From Bacillus timonensis (GTDB taxonomy: Bacteria; Bacillota; Bacilli; Bacillales; Bacillaceae_L), in NCBI RefSeq assembly GCF_004799755.1, contig NZ_SLUB01000004.1, positions 1 through 64,000 of the forward strand: 64,000 bases of DNA, in the 5' to 3' direction. The notes below the pieces were generated by a model that saw only the letters and a program-made list of their open reading frames with translations, ran no database searches and was not told where the DNA came from. This document shows positions 1 through 8,628 of the stretch, in pieces (position 1 is the first letter of the stretch; each line of letters begins with the position of its first letter). The translations under genes and the position numbers were made by a program.

Positions 1-17
1 ATGTGTATAAGAGACAG
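1..17 (+). other. Residual Tn5/Nextera mosaic-end adapter
   Basis: The first 17 bases, ATGTGTATAAGAGACAG, equal the last 17 of the 19-bp Tn5 mosaic end (AGATGTGTATAAGAGACAG) used in transposon-based library preparation. It sits exactly at the sequence edge and no transposon genes follow. This is most likely untrimmed adapter at a contig end, so genomic sequence starts at about base 18. Confidence 0.93.
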
Positions 18-390
18 GTGCAAATAGTATTTATATAGCGGTTTTGATGTTGGTGTAAGGACACAAAAAAGTCATAAATTCTTAACGAAATGTTCACAAA
101 AAACATAAAAAATGTGATTTAATATACAGAAAGGATAGTTTTTAATATAATTTATAATATATACAGTATAATAACCTTGATAAGATAAAAAATGTTCTCA
201 TTTTACATACCCCGTAACCCGAAAACGCTTTATTTATATGATTGCGTTTTTTAAGACTGATATTAGTGAAAAATGGTTAAAGAGAAATTACTTTATTACA
301 TATATGGAATTAGGTTGAGCAAGTTCCTGTATGCAGGCGATATATTGTGATGTATGAATGGATGTACGAAAATGACAAGGAGGCTTCTCG
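18..390. other. Intergenic region upstream of ctaB
   Basis: This AT-rich stretch has no supportable gene. In B. subtilis ctaA lies divergently upstream of ctaB, but no ctaA start with a sustained reading frame is visible on the minus strand here, so ctaA, if present, lies beyond the contig edge. The stretch presumably holds the ctaB promoter. A cre-like sequence at 220-233 is listed separately, and a clear AAGGAGG ribosome binding site lies at 379-385. Confidence 0.6.
220..233. promoter_or_regulatory. Candidate cre (CcpA) site upstream of ctaB
   Basis: CGAAAACGCTTTAT matches the cre consensus TGWAARCGYTWNCW at 12 of 14 positions, including the central AACGCT. It lies about 160 bp before the ctaB start. 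Carbon catabolite control of cytochrome oxidase genes would make sense physiologically; binding here is inferred from the match alone. Confidence 0.4.
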
Positions 391-1329
391 ATGACGACGA
401 CAAGGTCTGTACTTGGTACAGATGAAAAAATACAAAATAAAGAAATTCGGGAACAGGAAAATGTAACAACTGCTTATAAGGATTTCCTTGCAATTATTAA
501 AATTGGGATTGTTAATTCCAACCTAATAACGGCTTTTACTGGTGTTTGGCTTGCTTTGTTTTTTACAGAAAAAAGCTTCTTGCAGGAAATAGATATCGTC
601 CTATATACGCTTATAGGTACAGCGTTAGTAATTGCTGGTTCCTGTGCAGTGAATAACTACTATGATCGCGATATTGATCATGTAATGGAACGTACGAAAG
701 TACGACCGACTGTAACTGGTAGAATTAATCCAAAACATGTTTTAGGATTGGGAATATTACTCATACTAATAGGAACTGGATTTCTGCTCCTAACTACAGT
801 TACCGCCGCTGTAATTGGTTTAATTGGAGTTTTCTCCTATATATATTTATATACAATTTGGTCAAAACGAAAGTATACAATTAATACTGTAATCGGAAGT
901 ATATCCGGGGCTGTACCTCCACTCATTGGATGGGCAGCGATTGACCCAGACTTACACGGGATTGCGTGGCTTTTGTTTTTGATAATGTTTATTTGGCAAC
1001 CACCTCACTTTTTAGCACTTGCAATGAGGCGGGTTGAAGAATACCGTGCAGCAGGGATTCCAATGCTGCCAGTTGTACACGGTTTTGCAATGACAAAGAG
1101 ACAAATTATGATTTGGGTTCTTTGCTTGCTGCCACTTCCTTTTTATATGTTTTCATTAGGAGCCCTATTTGTTACAATCGCTACTCTCCTAAACATCGGA
1201 TGGTTAGTCCTTGGAATTAGGGGATTTAAAATGAAGGATGATATCAAATGGGCAAAACAAATGTTTGTTTACTCGCTTAACTATTTAACGATTATGTTTG
1301 TAACAATGATTATCGTGACATTAGTATAA
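391..1329 (+). CDS. ctaB: Protoheme IX farnesyltransferase (heme O synthase) CtaB
   Basis: It transfers a farnesyl group to heme B to give heme O, the precursor of the heme A of aa3/caa3 oxidases. The 312-residue protein is a polytopic membrane protein of the UbiA prenyltransferase family. The first Asp-rich motif is visible as N88-N89-Y-Y-D92-R-D94-I-D96 followed by ERT-KVRPT, the prenyl-diphosphate/Mg binding site, and a second conserved loop ([12 protein letters not shown]) follows mid-protein. The ATG has AAGGAGG six bases upstream. It heads the ctaBCDEF cluster, whose oxidase needs its product. The N-terminal 30 residues are hydrophilic and look cytosolic. Confidence 0.97.
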   Translation: MTTTRSVLGTDEKIQNKEIREQENVTTAYKDFLAIIKIGIVNSNLITAFTGVWLALFFTEKSFLQEIDIVLYTLIGTALVIAGSCAVNNYYDRDIDHVMERTKVRPTVTGRINPKHVLGLGILLILIGTGFLLLTTVTAAVIGLIGVFSYIYLYTIWSKRKYTINTVIGSISGAVPPLIGWAAIDPDLHGIAWLLFLIMFIWQPPHFLALAMRRVEEYRAAGIPMLPVVHGFAMTKRQIMIWVLCLLPLPFYMFSLGALFVTIATLLNIGWLVLGIRGFKMKDDIKWAKQMFVYSLNYLTIMFVTMIIVTLV

Positions 1330-1436
1330 GTGAGTTTCAAAATATACATAATTCTTCTATTTCAAGTAGGGGGATTTAATATCTTTATTATAAAGATAGC
1401 AGCAAAATATTATTGAAAGAGGGGTTTGAATAAGCT

Positions 1437-2504
1437 ATGAAAAAATGGCTACCAAAAGTGCGCTTGTTAACACTGTTTAGTTTCATGGCGCTGCTGTTAG
1501 CGGGGTGTGGGGAACCATTCGTATCTGCACTTAGTCCGGCAGGGGAAGTTGCAAAAATGCAATTCGATTTAATGATTCTCGCAACATTAATCATGGTAAT
1601 CGTAATTGCAGTTGTAACAATTATCTTTATTATTGCCTTAGTCAAGTTTAGACGCTCAAAAGTTGGTGAGGACAAGATTCCAAAGCAAGTTGAAGGAAAT
1701 CACACCTTAGAAATCATTTGGACTACTATTCCAATTCTTTTGCTTTTGATTCTTGCAATTCCAACAGTATCAGCTACATTTAAATTAGCTGATGTTAAAG
1801 CGATGGAACAAGATAAAGATGCAGTTGTTGTTAATGTAACTGCAAATTTATATTGGTGGGAATTTGAATACCCTGGTCAAGGCGTTGTAACTGCACAGGA
1901 GCTAGTTGTTCCTATGGATGAAAAAGTCTATTTTAACCTCATTGCTGCAGATGTAAAGCACTCATTCTGGATTCCAGCAGCTGGTGGGAAAATGGACACG
2001 AACACAGATAATGTCAACAAATTCTGGTTAGAGTTTGACTCAGAAAGTACTGAAGAAGCAGGTGGCTTACTATATGGTAAGTGTGCTGAACTTTGTGGTC
2101 CTTCACATGCTTTAATGGATTTTAAAGTTAAGCCAGTTCCACGAGCTGAATTTGATCAGTGGATGGACAAAATGGTAGCTGCTAAAGACGCTGAACATGT
2201 TCCAGCAAATGATGTTGCTAAAGCCGGTGAAGAATTATTTACATCTAACGGCTGTATCTCATGTCACGCAATAAATCCTGGTGAAAAGCGTCCGACTGCA
2301 CCAAGTTTAGCTAATTTCGGTGATCGCTCAAGCATCGCTGGTAAATTAGAATTTAACAAAGATAATTTAAAGGATTGGTTAAAGGATCCTGAATCAATTA
2401 AGCCAGGCAACAATATGACTGGAACTTATGATAATAAAGGTTTATCTGACCAAGACTTGGATGCTTTAGCTGAATATCTAATGGGACTTAAAATCGAAGA
2501 GTAA
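1437..2504 (+). CDS. ctaC: Cytochrome c oxidase subunit II with fused cytochrome c domain
   Basis: This is the electron-entry subunit of the caa3 oxidase. A lipoprotein signal ends in LLAGC with lipidated Cys24, and two transmembrane helices follow (about 40-65 and 85-110). The cupredoxin domain carries the CuA ligands H175, C216, C220, H224 and M227. The C-terminal about 100 residues form a c-type cytochrome with C273-x-x-C276-H277 and a distal Met region near NNMTG. The 355-residue length fits CtaC proteins of Bacillus caa3 oxidases. It is outward facing and anchored, so no separate soluble cytochrome c is needed. ctaD follows 25 bp downstream. Confidence 0.97.
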   Translation: MKKWLPKVRLLTLFSFMALLLAGCGEPFVSALSPAGEVAKMQFDLMILATLIMVIVIAVVTIIFIIALVKFRRSKVGEDKIPKQVEGNHTLEIIWTTIPILLLLILAIPTVSATFKLADVKAMEQDKDAVVVNVTANLYWWEFEYPGQGVVTAQELVVPMDEKVYFNLIAADVKHSFWIPAAGGKMDTNTDNVNKFWLEFDSESTEEAGGLLYGKCAELCGPSHALMDFKVKPVPRAEFDQWMDKMVAAKDAEHVPANDVAKAGEELFTSNGCISCHAINPGEKRPTAPSLANFGDRSSIAGKLEFNKDNLKDWLKDPESIKPGNNMTGTYDNKGLSDQDLDALAEYLMGLKIEE

Positions 2505-2529
2505 GATTAAGGAATAAGGAGGTCACATT

Positions 2530-4404
2530 GTGAGTACTTTAACTCAGAAAAAAGGGTTTGGTGCTGTTTTATGGGATTATCTAACTACTGTTGACCATAA
2601 AAAGATTGCTAAACTTTATATAATGGCTGGTGGCTTTTTCTTCCTACTTGGTGGAATCGAAGCCCTCATTATCAGGATTCAGCTTGCTATACCTGATAAT
2701 AACTTTGTAAGTGCTGGCTTTTTTAATGAAATTTTAACAATGCATGGTACAACGATGATTTTCTTAGCAGCCATGCCACTATTACTTGGATTTATGAATG
2801 CCGTCATGCCACTTCAAATTGGTGCACGTGACGTTGCATTCCCATTTGTAAATGCTTTAGGTTTCTGGTTATTCTTCTTTGGAGGAGTATTTCTTAACTT
2901 AAGTTGGTTTATGGGTGGGGCGCCTGATGCAGGCTGGACTTCTTATGCATCGCTTGCCTTACACTCAGAAGGTCATGGTATTGATTTCTATGTACTAGGT
3001 CTTCAAATTTCTGGTATTGGTACTTTAATTGGTGGTATTAACTTCTTAGCGACAATTATCACCATGAGAGCACCAGGAATGACTTATATGCGTATGCCAT
3101 TATTTACCTGGACTACGTTTGTAGCATCAGCATTAATTCTATTTGCATTCCCTCCATTAACTGTAGGGCTATTATTAATGATGTTTGACCGTATCTTTGG
3201 TACAGCATTCTTCGTTCCATCAATGGGCGGAAACACAATCATTTGGGAGCACTTATTCTGGATCTTTGGTCACCCAGAAGTGTATATCTTAATTCTCCCA
3301 GCGTTCGGTATTTTCTCTGAGATCTTTGCTACATTCTCAAGAAAAAGACTATTCGGATATTCTTCAATGGTATTCGCAACTGTATTAATTGGTTTCTTAG
3401 GATTCATGGTGTGGGCTCACCACATGTTTACAACAGGTTTAGGGCCAATTGCAAACTCCATTTTCGCGGTTGCTACAATGGCAATTGCCGTACCAACCGG
3501 TATTAAAATCTTTAACTGGCTCTTCACAATGTGGGGCGGGTCCATGAAATTTACTACACCTATGTTATATGCAGTTGCATTTATTCCATCTTTCATCATG
3601 GGTGGGGTAACTGGTGTTATGTTAGGTTCTGCTCCAGCAGACTATCAGTATCACGATTCGTATTTCGTAGTTGCTCACTTCCACTACGTTATTGTCGGTG
3701 GGGTTGTATTAGCAGTATTTGCGGGTACTCACTATTGGTGGCCAAAAATGTTTGGTAAAATGCTAAATGATACGTTAGGAAAAGTCACTTTCTGGTTATT
3801 CTTGATTGGTTTCCATTTAACATTCTTTATCCAACATTTCTTAGGTTTAATGGGTATGCCACGTCGTGTTTTCACTTTCTTACCAAACCATGGTTGGGAA
3901 CTTGGAAACTTAATCAGTTCAATTGGTGCTGCATTCATGGCAGCAGGTGTGATTGTCCTTCTTTACAATGTTGTCATTACATCTATTAAAGGAGAAGACG
4001 CTAAAGCTGACGCATGGGGCGATGGACGTACACTTGAGTGGGCAATTCCATCACCGCCACCATATTATAACTATAAGCAATTACCATTAGTTCGAGGCTT
4101 GGATGCTTTCTGGGTAGAAAAAATGCAAGGCAAAAAAGAAATGACTCCTGCAGAACCTCTTGGAGACATTCACATGCCAAATAGTTCGATTTTACCTTTA
4201 TTGATTTCTTTTGGACTTTTTGTTGCTGCATTTGGTTTCTTACACCATCCAGATGGTGTAGCTTGGTCAGTTCCAGTTATGATCATTGGAGGAATCATTA
4301 CTTTCGGTTCTATGTTCTTACGTTCAATTATCGATGATCATGGATACCACATTCACAAAGCAGAATTAATGGATGATGATGACAAGAAAGGGGTTGAGGC
4401 ATAA
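2530..4404 (+). CDS. ctaD: Cytochrome c oxidase subunit I (caa3-type)
   Basis: This is the catalytic, proton-pumping subunit that reduces O2 to water. The 624-residue protein has the heme-copper oxidase fold. Visible ligands are H72 (low-spin heme, MHGTTM), H248 and the cross-linked Y252 (GHPEVY), H297-H298 (CuB), and H383/H385 (HFHY). The start is GTG with AGGAGG seven bases upstream. The TAA stop overlaps the ATG of ctaE by one base (ATAATGC), which suggests coupled translation. The longer C-terminus (helices 13-14) is usual for Bacillus CtaD. Confidence 0.98.
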   Translation: MSTLTQKKGFGAVLWDYLTTVDHKKIAKLYIMAGGFFFLLGGIEALIIRIQLAIPDNNFVSAGFFNEILTMHGTTMIFLAAMPLLLGFMNAVMPLQIGARDVAFPFVNALGFWLFFFGGVFLNLSWFMGGAPDAGWTSYASLALHSEGHGIDFYVLGLQISGIGTLIGGINFLATIITMRAPGMTYMRMPLFTWTTFVASALILFAFPPLTVGLLLMMFDRIFGTAFFVPSMGGNTIIWEHLFWIFGHPEVYILILPAFGIFSEIFATFSRKRLFGYSSMVFATVLIGFLGFMVWAHHMFTTGLGPIANSIFAVATMAIAVPTGIKIFNWLFTMWGGSMKFTTPMLYAVAFIPSFIMGGVTGVMLGSAPADYQYHDSYFVVAHFHYVIVGGVVLAVFAGTHYWWPKMFGKMLNDTLGKVTFWLFLIGFHLTFFIQHFLGLMGMPRRVFTFLPNHGWELGNLISSIGAAFMAAGVIVLLYNVVITSIKGEDAKADAWGDGRTLEWAIPSPPPYYNYKQLPLVRGLDAFWVEKMQGKKEMTPAEPLGDIHMPNSSILPLLISFGLFVAAFGFLHHPDGVAWSVPVMIIGGIITFGSMFLRSIIDDHGYHIHKAELMDDDDKKGVEA

Positions 4405-5024
4405 TGCAAGTGGAAGAAAAATTAACAGCTGAAACATTTCCTGCAGAGCCTGAAAAAGCGACCCTAGAAGGAAAAAATAAATTTATTGGTTTTTGGCTCT
4501 TTCTTGGAGGCGAAACAGTACTATTCGCTTCCCTTTTTGCAACATATTTAGCACTAAACAAAAGTAATGGTACAGGACCAGCATCACAGGATTTATTTGA
4601 AATACCACTAGCTTTTGCGATGACAATGATCCTATTGACTAGTTCATTAACTAGCGTGTACGCGATGTATCATATGAAGAACTTTAATTTCAAGAAAATG
4701 CAGCTTTGGTTAGGGTTAACTGTACTACTTGGTGCCTCTTTCTTAGGATTAGAAATCTATGAATTTCAACATTATGTACATTTAGGTCATACTATTACAG
4801 GTAGCGCATTTGGTTCTGCATTCTATTTACTAGTTGGAACGCACGGTGCTCACGTACTATTTGGATTATGTTGGGCTCTTACCATAATGATACGAAACGC
4901 GAACCGTGGATTAGATTTATATAATGCACCTAAGTTTTATGTCTTCAGCCTTTACTGGCACTTTATTGACGTAGTATGGGTGTTCATCTTTACTGTTGTA
5001 TATCTAATGGGAATGGTGGGATAA
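4404..5024 (+). CDS. ctaE: Cytochrome c oxidase subunit III
   Basis: This membrane subunit of the caa3 oxidase stabilises subunit I and sustains turnover. The 206 residues form five predicted transmembrane helices; the family core is recognisable in FWLFLGGETVLFASLFATY near residues 28-46 and in GTHGAHVLFG with YWHFIDVVWVFIF towards the C-terminus. The ATG overlaps the last base of ctaD, and ctaF starts four bases after its stop. A tightly packed operon is evident. Confidence 0.97.
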   Translation: MQVEEKLTAETFPAEPEKATLEGKNKFIGFWLFLGGETVLFASLFATYLALNKSNGTGPASQDLFEIPLAFAMTMILLTSSLTSVYAMYHMKNFNFKKMQLWLGLTVLLGASFLGLEIYEFQHYVHLGHTITGSAFGSAFYLLVGTHGAHVLFGLCWALTIMIRNANRGLDLYNAPKFYVFSLYWHFIDVVWVFIFTVVYLMGMVG

Positions 5025-5028
5025 ACAC

Positions 5029-5355
5029 ATGGCAAATAATTCAAATAACACGAATGTCGATTTAGCCTATCGTAGAAGAAAAAGTGCAGAAGAAATGAAA
5101 CAACATGTTATTTCTTTTGCTCTTATGATTTTTCTTACTATCATTGCCTTTATTGCAGTGGGATCTGAGCAATTTTCACCTTATGTTGTTGTACCATTAA
5201 TCCTACTTTTGGCTGTGATTCAGGTCATCTTACAATTGTATTACTTCATGCACATGAATCATAAAGGACATGAAGCACCAAAAATGTTCATGTTTTCGGG
5301 AGTATTAATTGCTGCTGTAACAGTTCTATGCTTCATGACAATCATTTGGTGGTAA
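5029..5355 (+). CDS. ctaF: Cytochrome c oxidase subunit IV (CtaF)
   Basis: This is a small 108-residue accessory subunit of the caa3 oxidase. After a basic N-terminal segment there are three hydrophobic helices (roughly 25-45, 52-72, 82-105), with the conserved LYYFMHMNHK motif between helices 2 and 3 typical of the prokaryotic subunit IV (COX4) family. It is the last gene of the ctaBCDEF cluster and a Rho-independent terminator follows ten bases after its stop. Confidence 0.95.
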   Translation: MANNSNNTNVDLAYRRRKSAEEMKQHVISFALMIFLTIIAFIAVGSEQFSPYVVVPLILLLAVIQVILQLYYFMHMNHKGHEAPKMFMFSGVLIAAVTVLCFMTIIWW

Positions 5356-5364
5356 GATTTTAGA

Positions 5365-5394
5365 AAAAGTCGGTGTAATAGCCGGCTTTTTTTT
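5365..5394 (+). terminator. Terminator of the ctaBCDEF operon
   Basis: The stem AGTCGG/CCGGCT (one G-T pair) with a short loop is followed by eight T residues directly after ctaF. It separates the structural operon from ctaG. Confidence 0.85.
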
Positions 5395-5445
5395 CAATTT
5401 GAAGCCTATTTTAATTTAGACAAGAAATGTTCATAATTGGTTTGT

Positions 5446-5474
5446 TTGCATGGCTATTTCCCTAAGAGTATAAT
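5446..5474 (+). promoter_or_regulatory. SigA-type promoter for ctaG
   Basis: A -35 TTGCAT at 5446-5451 and a perfect -10 TATAAT at 5469-5474 are separated by 17 bp, about 50 bp before the ctaG start. This fits separate transcription of ctaG after the ctaF terminator. Confidence 0.65.
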
Positions 5475-5516
5475 TAATAGTATCTGAACATTGTCAATAC
5501 TACTAAAAGGGGTGAG

Positions 5517-6434
5517 ATGGAGATGTCTATCGATATCTTTGGTTTTCGGGCATTATGGAGTCCCTATTTTTTAGCATCACTATTAATCATAACGATTTTA
5601 TATTTTATGATAGTCGGTCCTTGGAGACATCGATTTGCTCATTCTGAACCTACTTCGTTTAAAACGAAAATATTATTTGTAATTGGGATCATTTTACTTT
5701 ATGTATGTAAGGGAAGTCCGATTGATTTATTAGGACACATGACCATGACAGCCCATATGACACAAATGGCGATTCTTTATTTAATCGTACCAGCATTTTT
5801 CATTTTAGGTGTCCCAAATTGGTTATGGCGAAAGTTTATAAATCTCAAGGGAATAAAACCAGTTTTTAAATTTCTTACGAAGCCATTAATTGCTTTAGTT
5901 CTGTTTAACGGTTCATTTTCTATGTATCATATTCCCCTCGTTTTTGACTATGTAAAAACCGGTGTATATATACATGCTGCAACGACCATTTTTATTTTTA
6001 TTGCTGCCTTCTTTATGTGGTGGCCATTGATCAACAAACTAGAAGAGTGGAACACATTGAGTGGTCTCAAAAAAGTTGGCTATATTTTTGCTGACGGTAT
6101 GTTATTAACACCTGCATGTGCGCTCATCATTTTTGCAGATACAGCAATGTATGCAACATATACCGATCTTGGGTCATGGATGAATGCACTCGCACTATGT
6201 GTACCAGAATCTATGTTGTCGAGTATTAATCTTACGGGGCCAGAGATGTTTAACTTTATGCCACCGCTTGAAGACCAACGTACTGGCGGTGTCATTATGA
6301 AAATAATTCAAGAGTTCGTATATGCGATTTTACTTGGCAAAGTATTCTTTGAATGGGTTCGTAAGGAACGTGAAGAAGAAAAATTATTAGATGAGCGATT
6401 AGATGAGCAATTACTAAAACCACAAACAAATTAA
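5517..6434 (+). CDS. ctaG: Cytochrome c oxidase assembly factor CtaG
   Basis: This membrane protein is required to assemble the CuB centre of the caa3 oxidase in Bacillus. The 305-residue protein has about seven hydrophobic helices, with the caa3_CtaG family hallmarks of conserved His/Met residues on the membrane face (LLGHMTMTAHMTQM near 75-88, and YHIPLVFDY). The acidic and charged tail after residue 280 is cytosolic. The start could be ATG 5517 or ATG 5523 (MSIDIFG); a GGGGTGAG motif just upstream favours 5523 slightly. It has its own promoter and is followed by yozB at 28 bp. Confidence 0.95.
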   Translation: MEMSIDIFGFRALWSPYFLASLLIITILYFMIVGPWRHRFAHSEPTSFKTKILFVIGIILLYVCKGSPIDLLGHMTMTAHMTQMAILYLIVPAFFILGVPNWLWRKFINLKGIKPVFKFLTKPLIALVLFNGSFSMYHIPLVFDYVKTGVYIHAATTIFIFIAAFFMWWPLINKLEEWNTLSGLKKVGYIFADGMLLTPACALIIFADTAMYATYTDLGSWMNALALCVPESMLSSINLTGPEMFNFMPPLEDQRTGGVIMKIIQEFVYAILLGKVFFEWVRKEREEEKLLDERLDEQLLKPQTN

Positions 6435-6462
6435 AGAAGAGAGACTGTGAGAGAGGTTTAAC

Positions 6463-6924
6463 ATGAATTTACCGATTCTGCCTACTATAAGCACCACTTT
6501 TATCGTGTTAAGTGCAGTAACTGTTGCCATCGGTTGGTATTTAATCAAACAGAAAAAAATTGAGGCTCATAAAAAAGCGATGACAACTGCTGCGATTTTT
6601 GCTTTGATTTTCTTCATTATTTATATGTCAAGAACGATGTTTGTCGGAAATACTTCATTCGGTGGTCCTGACGATGTGAAAATCTACTATACGATTTTCT
6701 TAATCTTTCATATCTTTTTGGCAACCACTGGTGCGATATTCGGAGTCATTACATTATATCTTGGCTATAAAAATAAAATTGCAAAGCATCGGAAGCTTGG
6801 ACCGATTACAAGCATCATTTGGTTTTTTTCAGCTATAACGGGCGTAGCAGTATACTTTTTGCTGTATGTCTTTTATAAGGGTGGAGAAACAACATCCATG
6901 TTGAAAGCAATTTTAGGCTTTTAA
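6463..6924 (+). CDS. yozB: DUF420 membrane protein YozB/CtaM, oxidase maturation
   Basis: The 153-residue protein has four hydrophobic helices and the DUF420 pattern, with conserved His on the helix faces (FHIFLATTGAIFG near 85-97 and KHRKLGPITSIIW near 107-119). In Staphylococcus aureus the DUF420 protein CtaM is needed for maturation of the aa3-type quinol oxidase, and Bacillus YozB is its homologue. Its position 28 bp behind ctaG, in the same orientation, supports a role in terminal oxidase assembly. A strong terminator follows. Confidence 0.9.
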   Translation: MNLPILPTISTTFIVLSAVTVAIGWYLIKQKKIEAHKKAMTTAAIFALIFFIIYMSRTMFVGNTSFGGPDDVKIYYTIFLIFHIFLATTGAIFGVITLYLGYKNKIAKHRKLGPITSIIWFFSAITGVAVYFLLYVFYKGGETTSMLKAILGF

Positions 6925-6957
6925 CAAGCGACAAAGAGGATTGTTTGTAATATGTAT

Positions 6958-6997
6958 AAGGTGTTCTAGAATACAATATTCTAGAGCACCTTTTTAT
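6958..6997 (+). terminator. Terminator after yozB
   Basis: The long stem AGGTGTTCTAGAATA/TATTCTAGAGCACCT (one G-T pair), with a three-base loop and a T-run, ends the ctaG-yozB unit. Confidence 0.88.
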
Positions 6998-7065
6998 TTT
7001 GTAATTCGTTTCACATAATTAACACCACAGCCATTATTCATTTTCGTAAGAGGGGAGTGTTAAGG

Positions 7066-7575
7066 ATGATTGAAATTTTTACAGAAAACTTATTATTGGT
7101 TCCATGTTCGTTGGATATTGCCAAATCGTTAGTATTTCATCGTATAGAACTTGAAAAACGATCACCTATAACGATTCCACAAAACTGGCCATCTCCATTA
7201 ATAACAGGTATTCTTCCGTTTTATATAGAAAAGCTTGAAAAGGATGAGAGTTATTATGGATGGGGATTATGGCTAATTATTAATTACGCTGATAAACGAA
7301 TTATTGGCGATATTTATCTTCATGGCAAACCTGATAAAAAAGGAAACGTCCAATTAACGTATACGATGAATCGTGATGATCAGAAGTCCAATTTAACGTA
7401 TGAAGCCGTTGATGCTTTAATTGATTGGTTAGTTACTCAAGCCGATGCGAAAAAGGTATTAATGGAATGTAGCGACAGTAATTATCAATCCATTCGGTTG
7501 TTTGAAAAACTTGGGATGAGATGTACGAGGAAGGATGGCAGATTTTTAACTTGGGAACTTCGTAAGGTCATTTAA
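7066..7575 (+). CDS. GNAT-family N-acetyltransferase
   Basis: The 169-residue protein has the GNAT layout: a beta-strand core (WGLWLIINYADKRIIGDIYLHG near 70-90), a loop before helix 3 where acetyl-CoA would bind, and the C-terminal SNYQSIRLFEKLGMRCTRKDGRF segment that is typical of the RimJ/RimL-like subgroup. The acyl acceptor cannot be told. ATG 7066 is chosen because AGGGGA lies ten bases upstream; the in-frame GTG at 7057 would sit on top of that site. It is a single gene between two terminated units, not present at this place in B. subtilis as far as I recall. Confidence 0.85.
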   Translation: MIEIFTENLLLVPCSLDIAKSLVFHRIELEKRSPITIPQNWPSPLITGILPFYIEKLEKDESYYGWGLWLIINYADKRIIGDIYLHGKPDKKGNVQLTYTMNRDDQKSNLTYEAVDALIDWLVTQADAKKVLMECSDSNYQSIRLFEKLGMRCTRKDGRFLTWELRKVI

Positions 7576-7684
7576 TACAACCGATTTGGCAAAGAAATTT
7601 TCTAGACTAGTGCCCAATACAGCCCTTCTTGCATATGGTAGGAGTAACCTTTTGGCTTTGAAAATGAGAAGGAGTGTGGTTGGG

Positions 7685-8047
7685 ATGGTTCGTAAATCAT
7701 TGGAAAATGGTTCTCTTTATATTAAGAATGATGTGTTGGCAATGATTGCATCCATATGTGCTGAAGAAACTGAAGGCGTAACAATTGTTTCTGGCTTGAA
7801 GGATGGTGTTTCCAGCATTCTACACCGGAATTTCCATAAAAATGGGATAACGGTTATTGAAGAAGAGGAAGGGATTGCCCTTGAAGTAAAAATTGCCGTT
7901 GAATACGGTTTAGAAATTAAAAAGACCTGTGAACGACTACAACAAGCAATTTTACATGAGATAAAAAGTATGACTGACATTAGTGTTTCAAGTCTAACGA
8001 TCAAGGTAGAAGGACTTACAAATTCAAAAGTACTAGTGACAAACTAA
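7685..8047 (+). CDS. Asp23/Gls24 family envelope protein
   Basis: The 120-residue protein matches the Asp23/Gls24 (YloU-like) family: SLYIKNDVLAMIASICAEETEGV at the N-terminus, a central GI.VEEEEGIALEVKIAVEYG strand and ERLQQAILHEIKSMTDI at the C-terminus. Family members are membrane-associated, alkaline-shock or envelope-stress proteins without known enzymatic activity. The start is ATG 7685, which has AGAAGGAG ten bases upstream; the reading frame is open further upstream to 7586 but has no better ribosome site. It converges on the ylbA-like gene. Confidence 0.88.
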   Translation: MVRKSLENGSLYIKNDVLAMIASICAEETEGVTIVSGLKDGVSSILHRNFHKNGITVIEEEEGIALEVKIAVEYGLEIKKTCERLQQAILHEIKSMTDISVSSLTIKVEGLTNSKVLVTN

Positions 8048-8082
8048 CAAAACAGGAACAGCCTTGGCTGTTCCTGTTTTTG
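8048..8082. terminator. Bidirectional terminator
   Basis: A perfect 14-bp inverted repeat (AAACAGGAACAGCC at 8050-8063 with GGCTGTTCCTGTTT at 8066-8079) and a T-run lie between two convergent genes. It can serve both strands. Confidence 0.85.
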
Positions 8083-8087
8083 CTTTA

Positions 8088-8456
8088 TTATGCGTTTACA
8101 ACTGCGTCAATATCTTCTTTTACTTTTGCAAGGATGCGGTTGCATTGATCAACTAAGGAAGCTGGGAAGTTTTCATCTTCGCCATATTCAACTCCATGTG
8201 GGTAATAGTACTTACCAACAAATGGAGTAAGTAGTTTAATTACTGCATCTTTTGCATTTTCTTCGATAATTCCTTCAACCGCATACCCTTGAACACGAAG
8301 GTAATAAATATCCCCCTTGATTTCAAACTTACGGTCGTATGTAATTCGTTCATAATCCCACTGACCTGCGAGAATAAATCCTTGTGATCTCATTATGTCA
8401 GTTAATCTTGGTAGTTCGATTGTGATGTTCTCAATCCCCGTTTTTTCAAATCTCAT
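8088..8456 (-). CDS. ylbA: YugN-like protein (YlbA position)
   Basis: The 122-residue cytosolic protein resembles the YugN-like family, with the motif GQWDYERITYDRKFEIKGDIYYLRVQG in the first half. No biochemical function is known. ATG 8456 is chosen because GGAGGG lies nine bases upstream on the minus strand, rather than the longer start at 8483. It occupies the place of B. subtilis ylbA (after ctaG, before ylbB), which I recall as a YugN-family gene; the symbol rests on that synteny. Confidence 0.8.
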   Translation of the reverse strand: MRFEKTGIENITIELPRLTDIMRSQGFILAGQWDYERITYDRKFEIKGDIYYLRVQGYAVEGIIEENAKDAVIKLLTPFVGKYYYPHGVEYGEDENFPASLVDQCNRILAKVKEDIDAVVNA

Positions 8457-8542
8457 ATAAAAAATCCCTCCAAAAACCGTCAACCAACGATTTATATGTT
8501 CTCAGTATAATAATAGTACGAAAAGATACAAGTTGCAACGTT

Positions 8543-8558
8543 TGACATTAATATGTCA
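8543..8558. promoter_or_regulatory. Perfect 16-bp palindrome in a divergent intergenic region
   Basis: TGACATTAATATGTCA is fully self-complementary and sits between the divergent ylbA-like gene and the LysM-CAP gene, about 70-85 bp from each start. It overlaps a TTGACA -35-like hexamer. It looks like an operator, but the regulator cannot be named. Confidence 0.4.
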
Positions 8559-8628
8559 CGAAAAATAAAAAATATTTTGGTGAAATTTTTCAATTTTGGT
8601 CAAACTAACATCGAAAGGAGGGACAAGA

